Positions 56,531-64,000 of a stretch of 64,000 bases of DNA are shown here, one piece after another. The position numbers were made by a program, and so were the translations under genes. The DNA is from Heracleum sosnowskyi (lineage: Eukaryota > Streptophyta > Magnoliopsida > Apiales > Apiaceae): the NCBI GenBank assembly GCA_030848705.1, contig JAUIZM010000015.1:2976001-3040000 (forward strand), given 5' to 3'. Each line of letters opens with the position of its first letter. Position 1 is the first letter of the stretch. The notes under the pieces are model-generated. The model saw only the letters and a program-made list of their open reading frames with translations, was not told the DNA's origin and searched no databases.

Positions 56531-58185
56531 ATTGTGTTATTGGGAAAAAAATAGACAAATGTTTGGTAATATTTTTGATATAAGTATGTTTGGAAGTAAA
56601 ATATAAAAATAATATTTTTAACGAGATTTGATGGTGAAATCAGTAGCCAGTTTTCGTAGTATCTAAAAAAAGTCTTTTTTCAAAAGTATAAGACTATTTT
56701 CTTTAAAAACAATTTTTAGACTTTGTTTGAAATTATTGTTAAAAATTAATGTTTTATTAGAAAAAATGCTGTTAAAATAAAAAAATTAGATCAAAAGTAC
56801 CTTTCGAAAAAACAGATTTTAAATATTACCAAACAATTTTTTGAGCAAAAAACTAGCATTGCTGCAACAACAATACTAAACACACCCTCACTCCACTACG
56901 TTTATTTGGAGCAATCCACCATCGACATCTTCGACTTTTATCATTATAATTCATAACTAGGCAACCTGTTGGTATATGCACATTTATTTATAGAGGTAAC
57001 TAGATAAATCAGCCATATCAATTATACATATGATTAATTTTGAACTAACATTCTCACGTTTTTTTCTACTCAGAATAATTAAAATATTTAAACTAAAATA
57101 TTATATTAATAAGAAGTATTAAATAAATAATATCTTACATGTATTTCACAATTGAACGGTTTGGGAAATGGGGTGTTTTTAATTGGCCCGACACCTGAAT
57201 CAAAGATGAATAAGCATGATCCAAGCTTGCAAAGATAATCAACACAATTTTATTCCTTTTATCTTTGATACATTTGGGGTTTTTGGCTTCTGATGCGATT
57301 TAGTTTCTCAGAGAGTACATAAAGTAATAAATATGAATGTGATGACTACATGTTGTTGAATATGTATTAAAAAAATAGAATTTGCGATCCAACGAGATGT
57401 AACGACGCAGTTTGTTATCCGTTTACCTCGAACACTTGTAACTTAATCTAATAGATATTTAAGTTTATAACAAAAAAGTATCAAATACAAAATGTAAATA
57501 CTTTTTATGAAACTGACACCCATGTCACTTCTCTTTGTTATAAATTTCATATTTACATTTAACAAAAAGAAGAAAAGAAAATTCATATTAATTTTATGAA
57601 ATTCATAAGTTTGATGTAATCAGTTGATTATACCAAATTTTAAGATCTTTTAAAAATGTAATATTATAATATTTCTACGATAAAACCCATCCATGGATTT
57701 ACAAAAACCATATTTCATTAGAAACGGTGAAGTTTGCGAGGAAATTTGGAGGATTTCATGTCATGTGTTCATAAGTCATAACCTTGCTTTGTATTATTAA
57801 CTAACGTCTAACGAATAAGAACAGTTGGAAGGACAGGGAGTAAGACTTGTTTTTCGCATCCAAGCATCATTAACTAACCCTAAATTTGGATAAAATTCAC
57901 AAGAATTACTCGATTTATAACGTGAGTACGTGACATCATTGTCTGGTGTCACATGTGTTTGGTGCAACTTACATTCTGGTCTTAATATTGACCAAAGCAA
58001 CAACTGTTTAGTCCAGTTTGTTAGAAAATTTAACGAAACTCGGTTTGTCATTTCGATCTAGCATCCCATGTTAACAATGATGTCAGTCACCCAAAATAGG
58101 TAAAATAAAAATATTACATCCACTAGTATCATATTTTACTTATGGATTTTGTCCACAAAAAAAAAACTTATGGACATATGGCTCC
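56531..58185. other. Intergenic stretch, no gene seen
   Basis: AT-rich, without a convincing frame or a clear transposon end. The short minus-strand frame at 57797-58051 is not recognised and is probably chance. Confidence 0.4.
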
Positions 58186-59109
58186 TAGAGATGTTCAAAA
58201 AGCCTGAAACCCGAAATTCGGCCCGATTCGATTCGGAAAAAAACCTGAAAAGCCCAGCCCGAAAAAAGTCCGGCCCGATTCGGCCCGGCCCGAAGGCCTT
58301 AAATGGGCCTACTATTTTTCATCAAGTCCGGCCCGGCCCGAAGCCCGAAAAGCCCGGATAAAACCCGGGCTTTTAAAAAGCCCGGATAAAGCCCGGATCG
58401 GCCCAGATAAAGCCCGGTTCGGCCCGGATAAAAGCCCGGGTTTTTTGAGAGATCCGAATAAAAACCCAATTTTTTATAGATAAAATCTGAAAATTTATAA
58501 TATTTTAAATAAATTTCAAGAATATTAAACTTAGTAATCGAGGGAATGTGAAGAATCAATAACCTAAGAAGAATCAACAATATGTTGGACAAACCCTTCT
58601 TTACTGAAGATTTATTGAGCGTAGTGTATGTGATTTTTGAAATGGTCATGTACGAGAAGATTTATATAGCTCACGATCAGGTTAAGTTCAATAACGCACA
58701 TTATGAGTAGAAAGTTCCTGAGTTGCACTGATGTTATATGATAAAAGATTAGGCTAATAGTTTTTTAGTATTAGATATCGTGGTGTCTTTTATTATATAT
58801 TTTGGATTCTAATAGTTGAGGGGTGTAACTCTTTAGGGTTGTTTTTTTTTTGTAAAACTTTGTTTTTTTCTGTATACTAATATATTAACTTTGCAAAAAA
58901 AAATTATATACAAATAAAAAAAAAGCCCGGCCCGGCCCGATCCGGCCCGACCCGAGGGCCTAAAACGGGCTTAGTATTTTAGAGGAAGCCCGGCCCGGCC
59001 CGACCCGACCCGATTTTTGAAAAAGTCCGGCCCCGCCCGTTTGTTAAAAAGCCCGGGCTTTTTAAAGTCCGGATAAAGCCCGGCCCGAAGGGCTTTTTGT
59101 GCATCTCTA
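58186..59109. mobile_element. hAT-like non-autonomous element with GGCCCG arrays at both ends
   Basis: Left end TAGAGATGTTCAAAAAGCC; right-end complement TAGAGATGCACAAAAAGCCC. Both ends carry long arrays of CCGGCCCGA/AAGCCCGG motifs (58210-58450, 58920-59100) around an AT-rich middle. Candidate TSD ATGGCTCC (58178-58185) versus ATGGCTCT (59114-59121) with TATA between the right terminus and the TSD, so it is imperfect. Apparent frames come from the GC arrays. Confidence 0.65.
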
Positions 59110-59767
59110 TATAATGGCTCTCCCTTTCAATTTTGGCAATAGGTGAAAAATAAAAAATCGTGAACACCTGATAAACATTCAAATCGAAAATTAGTTCTGG
59201 TGTGGAGCCTAAATGTAATCAACCAATAAAATTCAGTCATACTCATTCATCTCTTTTTCAAGATAAACTACTAATCTTTATTTTTATATATATAATAGCC
59301 CAACATGGGGTTTGATAAGGGAAAAATGGTGAGACATTTTAATCATCTGAAATTACGAGTTAATGAGTTATTTCATCACTATACAATACACAAACTTTCA
59401 GTTGGGTCACCAACCCAAAAAAAAAATTCAGTCAAATACTTGTACTATTTAAAATTTTCATTTAGGTTTAAATCGTCACTCCTGTTAAAAATCCTAACGG
59501 AAAAGTGACGTGGATGTTAACGTGGCATAGTGAAAATAAAAGTTTAACAATAAATTCACCACTCAACTTTATATTAGTTTCAATCAGGTCATCAGCTTAT
59601 TTTAAGGGTGCTGATATATGCACACCCTGATTGATTGTTGCACACCCTAAAATTATGTTTTGCCTAAAATGACCTTGTCTATAATTTTTTTAGGCTTTTT
59701 TCATTTCAATTTTATATTAATACTTGGTAATATCCTAAAATCTAACATCGGGAACAACAGAGAGCAT
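59110..59767. other. Upstream flank of the FAR1/MULE-like pseudogene
   Basis: AT-rich; no frame recognised. GGGTGCTGATATATGCACAC and a following TTGCACACCCTA near 59607-59650 form a short imperfect inverted motif. Confidence 0.35.
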
Positions 59768-61050
59768 ATGAAAGAAACAATTCACTTAAACCCTAGAGAT
59801 TTAGAAACACCACAATCTGAAAACATGGATAGAGAACTAATAGAGCTGAATGAAGTGATTGATTTGATTAAATCAAATAGTGTAAAGCATATTATGAAAA
59901 TATTTCATCCCCAGAACTCTTCCAAATCTAATTCGACCAACTCCACTGGCACATGTAATTCACACTCTGTGTTTATCTTTTTTAATTTTTGTTTCTTGGG
60001 TTGAATTCATGACTTTTAGAAAGGGTGAATGGATTACATGAAGCACTTCTTTGAACTCAGTGACTGATGCTAAATATAATTATCAATGTATCTTAACAGT
60101 TTGACAAAATGCCCAAGAGAAAATTGTAGTGTTTTTTTGTGATTAACCTGTCATTTGTCATTTATTCTCAATTATTTAGTAAATGATTGCGATTTAAACA
60201 CATGTTTAACATGTTGTAATTTTGTGACAGGGCAAGAAGACGATGGACAACGTTTTGGTTTCAAAGAATTTTTGCCTGTAACATCAGCACATTATTCAGA
60301 CCGCGAGAAACTTATATCCTGCATACGCGGAGTAGCTTCAACACTTGGATTCGCAATGGTTATCAAAAAATAAAAAAAGGACCGTTATGTTAGAATTTGT
60401 TGTGATCGAGGAAGGGAGTATCACATTAATAAACTGCCAATAAAGAAATGAGATACTACAGTTAGAACAACAACAACAGGAACTCGACTTATTCAATGCC
60501 CATTTGAAATTTGGGGAAGAAGGAAAAACAACGGATTCTGGGAAGTTGAGATAAAAATTCTAACACATAACCATGATCCTTCTAATGACATGTCAGGGCA
60601 TCCATCTTATCGCAGATTTTCAAGAGAAGAATTTATTCGAATTCGGGAGATGACACTGTCTGGAATTGCTCATCGACAAATACTGACTTCTCTTCGGCAA
60701 AATAACACAGACCTTCAGGTTATTTCAAGGAGTATATATAATGCAAGGGCTAAAATTCGAAAAGATAGCTTGCAAGGACGTCCAATGATTCAAGCACTAT
60801 TTGAAGAATTAGGGCAATGTGAGTTTCTTTATGATGTAAAACATGATCGTGAGGGTCATCTGACTCATTTATTTGTTGCACATCCTTCACCGATTACGCT
60901 TACAAAGAATTATTCTTCTGTTTTCTTTATGGATTGCACTTATAAAACAAATAAGTACAAGATGTCTCTTCTCAATATCGTTGGAGTAACAAGTTTTAAC
61001 ACCACTTTTTTCTCTACTATTTATCTTATCTTAACATGTTCTTATCTATT
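59768..61050 (+). pseudogene. FAR1/MULE transposase-like gene, broken
   Basis: Exon 1 (59768-59954) and exon 2 (from 60231, after TTTGTGACAG) join in phase. Exon 2 reads FGFKEFLPVTSAHYSDREKL and GVASTLGFAMVIKK, the start of the FAR1-type zinc-finger DNA-binding region of MULE-derived genes, then CPFEIWGRRKNNGFWEVEI, THNHDPSNDMSGHPSYRRFS, and finally the MULE transposase core start FFMDCTYKTNKYKMSLLNIV. TAA at 60371-60373 and TGA at 60446-60448 break the frame between coding-like parts. The rest of the transposase core and the SWIM finger are missing; a third element's LTR lies 300 bp on. Could be a decayed transposon or a dead domesticated gene. Confidence 0.75.
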
Positions 61051-61348
61051 TTAATACTTTTTAATTCGTGTGTTCTGTTTGGATGTAGATTAAAGAATCA
61101 TTCCGTGTGTTGCATGATGTTCTAGCCAATTCAATGATGGGCCAATTGCTAGATAATGTATATTGTAGTTGCTAGCAGACTATGGAAAGTAGTTTTTGGA
61201 GAATTTATAGCTAAAACGATTATGGAAGCTGTGTTCAGTTTTTTCCTGAAATATCTTGTTGATCAACTGATCAATGACAATGATGTTTATTTAACTCAGT
61301 AATGATAATATTCTAGTCTTATGTTATCTAATGGTGTTGAAGTTATTG

Positions 61349-62680
61349 TGTTAGAAATGAATACTACTAGAAACTAGACAGAGGGGGGGGGGGTGAATGG
61401 ATAGTTTGATATATTTTTAGATTCTTGAAACACAAGATAAACTGTATATGATTATGCTATGTTATATGCAGAAAGTAAACAACACACACAATCACTTTAA
61501 TCTACTTTGTATTAAGTAAATTAAATACTACAGTTTTCCAAAAATTCACAAATGAATTTCTGGCTTCTAAACAAGAACAGTTTGTGTCTTGCTTGCTTAC
61601 AGAGAAAAGAGTGCTAGAAATAAAACCTTGTGTATCTCTCTTACAGCTTACAATGGTGTGTGCACAATATATATATTAACCTATACAAACTAGGCACACA
61701 CAATATTACACAGCTACCCCTTCTGAAAGTCCAACTTGTCCTGCCATAAAAAGTTCACTGTGTCAGGAAGGACCACCTGCTTTTCGGAGTCTTTCCCGTT
61801 TCTGTAGCTGCTTGTCTCTTATCTTTCTCTCCAAGTTTAGCTGTAGATTTGCCATCTGTTCTTTGGACCACCTTGCCAGAACAAATGCTTCAGTATTTGT
61901 CTCTTTTGATTCTTGGTTCTGTACCTTGATTTGTCTTGTTGTAAACGGCTAAGTGTTGATATCGTGAACTCCACTTTATTCCTGACTTCGCGATGTCCCT
62001 TGTAAAGACTACGCGATATGGCCTTTGAGGACTTTGCGACATAGGCCATTTGATGACTATGTGACATAGGTCATTTGAGGACTATGCGACATAGGTCATT
62101 TGAGGACTATGTGACATAGGCCATTTGACAACTATGCGACATAAGCCATTTGATGACTATGCGACATAGGTCATTAAATGACTATGCGACATAAGCCATT
62201 TGAGGACTTCACGATCTAGGCATCTTTGACTTTGATGACTTCAACACTTCACGACATGAGTCTTGAGGACTTCACGACATAGTACAATATTGACTATGCG
62301 ATATAGCACTTCTCGACATGGATATTGGTGACTTCACGACATAGCTTTCTTCTGACTTTGCTATATAATGCCTTAGACAAATTTCTGCAACTTATTTCTT
62401 CAGAGCCTTATTCATCTCTATCCTGCTGCATGAACATTTCTGAACTTCTACCAGGACAATTATTTAATGGCCTATATACATTCTAGATTGCAAGAAACCT
62501 ACTAAGCTCATTATAAGTCTGAGCATACATGATCAAGCTAATGTTCATGAGAACAAGACAAGTACATATAGAGACCTATACTATATCCCAGTGATAGAAT
62601 TCACTAGGTCATGTAGTGTGACATAGTCACATAGTGTAGGCTTGTTAATAGTGGTATTCAGACATGTCTTGAGCCTAACA
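61349..62680 (-). repeat. 3' LTR of the third element, 1,332 bp
   Basis: Begins TGTTAG and ends CTAACA, a perfect 6-bp terminal inverted repeat. A minus-strand TATA-like ATATATATATTG lies at about 61665-61678. Upstream of it in element sense is the 25-bp minisatellite at 61975-62350. A G11 run near 61382-61393 precedes GTGAATGG. Confidence 0.85.
61975..62350 (-). repeat. 25-bp minisatellite with dyad motif in the LTR
   Basis: Plus-strand unit GACTATGCGACATAGG + TCATTTGAG, about eight clean copies (61995-62210) and looser copies on both sides. Most units contain CTATG-N3-CATAG or CTATG-N3-CATAA, i.e. a 5-bp inverted repeat with 3-nt spacer. Looser outer copies use CTTCACGACAT. Confidence 0.85.
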
Positions 62681-62697
62681 ATCTCCCCCAAATTGTG
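62681..62697 (-). other. Polypurine tract, third element
   Basis: Minus-strand CAATTTGGGGGAGAT directly before the LTR. Confidence 0.75.
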
Positions 62698-62834
62698 AGT
62701 AAGACCCTTAGGCACAATTTCATGTCTGATAACAAGCCTAACTAACATAAAAAGAACAAGTATAAAGAAGATAAAGTTAAGAACATAATTTGATAACAAC
62801 TTGGAAATTTGGTCTTACAGAATTTCTCCTTGAG

Positions 62835-64000
62835 CTACATAGCTTCAGTTTCCAATTGTTTCTCTAAGAAATCATCATAGACTTTCTTTTTCCTTATTTC
62901 TTCATTCTTCTTTATTTCAGAGATGGCCATTAGAATTTCATCTCTTGCAATCAGTTCTTCAATGATAGGAGAGTCTTTTAGATCTTCAGCTGTTGTTCTA
63001 AGGGTACTTTCCACATATGAATATATTAACTCCATCCTTATCTTGCTTTTTCCTCCATAATGATTTTTGTACTCCACAGTATAAGGATTTTGCTTTACCC
63101 TGCACAACCCTTTCTTCTTCAGCTCCTTTGCTCTTTCTTCCATCTCAGCCATCTCCTTTTCTTTCTGAGACCTCTTTTCTTCATTCAGCTTCTTTAGATT
63201 TTCTTTATAGTCAGAGTGCATCTTCATGAATCTGGCAATCTCTATTTTCCACAACCTTTCTTCCTTTTCTTCAAAATTTAACAAGGCATTGATTCTTTCT
63301 TGCTCATAGGTGTCAAAATGTTGCCATCCCCCTTGCTTCATTATTCTTTCTCTTCCATCAGTGTACTTGATCTCTAGATGGTCTAGCTTCACTTTGACTT
63401 CAAAGATCCTTTGAGCCCTAAAAAATGCTAGGGCATCTTCATCATAGTCCTCATCTAGTGGAAACACATTGATGCCAACAACATTTGTGAGTTTTCCAGT
63501 TTTCTTTGTTATCCTTATTCTTCTTGGTACACTCTTGATCTTCATATGCTTCACAAGAGGTAACTTTCTGGAAAAAGGTGACTTTGTCTTTAGTGCCACA
63601 TCATTTGGAAGTAGCTTCATTCCTTTGCTCTTGGTCCACTGCAACACTCCACTAGTTGTGACCTTGTGGAAGTGTTTTCTTGATATTTCTTTTATGGCTT
63701 CATCTTTCTTCTGTGGCAATTCAGGTTCAGAAGTCTTGGATAAAGATTTTGGAGGATCATTACTAACTGTACCCACCCTAGACTTGGAGTCTTGTGTTGT
63801 GGTTAAAGTACTACTAGCAAAGTCCTTGACTTGCTGAATTCCATTTCTTGTTCTCTTGACTGTTTCCTTTGTCCCCTTAGAATCCCTCTTGTCATCATCA
63901 GCACCTTTTGTCTTCTTTGAAGATTTGCTCCTGCTACTGTCACTTGGTCCATCCTTATCACTCCTTGAATGAGATCTCCTTCTGTAGGTTTTCTCCTCAT
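62835..64000 (-). CDS. Third ORF of the third element, C-terminal 388 codons
   Basis: Open in one frame from the window edge to the stop at 62835; no ATG is needed inside the window, so the N-terminus lies beyond it. Content in order: Arg/Ser/Lys/Asp-rich region (about 64000-63720), a basic segment FSRKLPLVKHMKIKSVPRRI, a compact region DALAFFRAQRIFEVKVKLDH...YTDGRERIMKQGGWQHFDTY, then a Glu/Lys-rich coiled coil (about 63280-63120) and a second Glu/Lys helix at the end. No membrane segment seen. It has no disabling mutation here. It occupies the position of the SIRE third ORF, but shows no obvious similarity to the third ORF of the outer element. Confidence 0.6.
   Translation of the reverse strand, partial: EEKTYRRRSHSRSDKDGPSDSSRSKSSKKTKGADDDKRDSKGTKETVKRTRNGIQQVKDFASSTLTTTQDSKSRVGTVSNDPPKSLSKTSEPELPQKKDEAIKEISRKHFHKVTTSGVLQWTKSKGMKLLPNDVALKTKSPFSRKLPLVKHMKIKSVPRRIRITKKTGKLTNVVGINVFPLDEDYDEDALAFFRAQRIFEVKVKLDHLEIKYTDGRERIMKQGGWQHFDTYEQERINALLNFEEKEERLWKIEIARFMKMHSDYKENLKKLNEEKRSQKEKEMAEMEERAKELKKKGLCRVKQNPYTVEYKNHYGGKSKIRMELIYSYVESTLRTTAEDLKDSPIIEELIARDEILMAISEIKKNEEIRKKKVYDDFLEKQLETEAM

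Larger units (their letters stand above)
61349..64000 (-). mobile_element. Third SIRE-like retrotransposon, 3' part, runs off the window
   Basis: Minus strand: an LTR at 61349-62680, a polypurine tract beside it, and an upstream ORF open to the window edge. Gag, pol, primer site and the other LTR are outside, so no TSD can be tested. The LTR edge style (TGTTAG..., G-run, GTGAATGG) and the AT-CTCCCCC tract match those of the nested element, supporting the same copia lineage. Confidence 0.8.

Noticed and set aside
58149..59182. Proline/glycine-rich frames on both strands
   Set aside because: Produced by the GGCCCG arrays of the hAT-like element; no start or splice context.
61382..61393. G11 run as a telomere-like or G-quadruplex feature
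   Set aside because: It is part of the G-rich edge common to these copia LTRs, followed by the same TGAAT-type context as in the nested element.
61995..62210. 25-bp direct repeats with dyads as a CRISPR array
   Set aside because: No spacers, lies within an LTR, and no Cas-like gene nearby.

Overview
The window is nuclear DNA from a flowering plant, very probably a eudicot with a repeat-rich genome. Evidence: two plant-type genes (a many-exon TT9/CLEC16A homologue and an intronless ACA-type calcium pump), AT-rich intergenic DNA, GT-AG introns, and plant transposon families (Ty1/copia of SIRE type, hAT, Stowaway, Helitron, MULE/FAR1). I cannot fix the family or species from sequence alone.

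Layout. 1-9.7 kb: transposon-rich flank. A defective hAT element with intact target-site duplication (TSD) sits in a coding exon. An LTR pair encloses a passenger gene instead of gag-pol. A Helitron-like element and short dispersed repeats follow. 10.0-19.9 kb (minus): a complete 21-exon gene whose junctions I read by eye, encoding 859 aa, homologous to Arabidopsis TT9/GFS9 and animal CLEC16A. 23.3-26.5 kb (minus): an intact single-exon autoinhibited Ca2+-ATPase of 1046 aa; a small inverted broken copy of its central domain lies just past its 3' end. 26.6-32.4 kb: intergenic DNA with Stowaway, hAT, Helitron and other small elements.

32.4-54.4 kb is one 21.9-kb nest. The outer element (32435-54355, TSD ATCAT) is a plus-strand SIRE-like Ty1/copia retrotransposon. 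It is split by a younger minus-strand copia element (36330-45841, TSD GGATG) inside reverse transcriptase, and by a solo LTR (49581-51145, TSD AGATT) inside a large third ORF. Taking out each insert with one TSD copy restores the outer reading frame exactly. Without inserts the outer element is about 10.8 kb. Beyond gag-pol it carries a sense ORF of about 1,240 codons of unknown function and, between pol and that ORF, an antisense 134-aa acidic ORF with its own TATA-like box.

54.4-64 kb: AT-rich intergenic DNA, a second GC-repeat hAT-like element, a broken FAR1/MULE-type gene, and the 3' part of a third SIRE-like element running off the right edge on the minus strand. Its LTR holds a 25-bp minisatellite in which most copies carry a CTATG-N3-CATAG-type dyad.

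The two host genes look functional; essentially every other coding region is transposon-derived and broken. The most interesting signals are the extra ORFs (sense and antisense) of the outer element, and that all three copia LTRs carry a different repeated short-motif array upstream of their TATA box.
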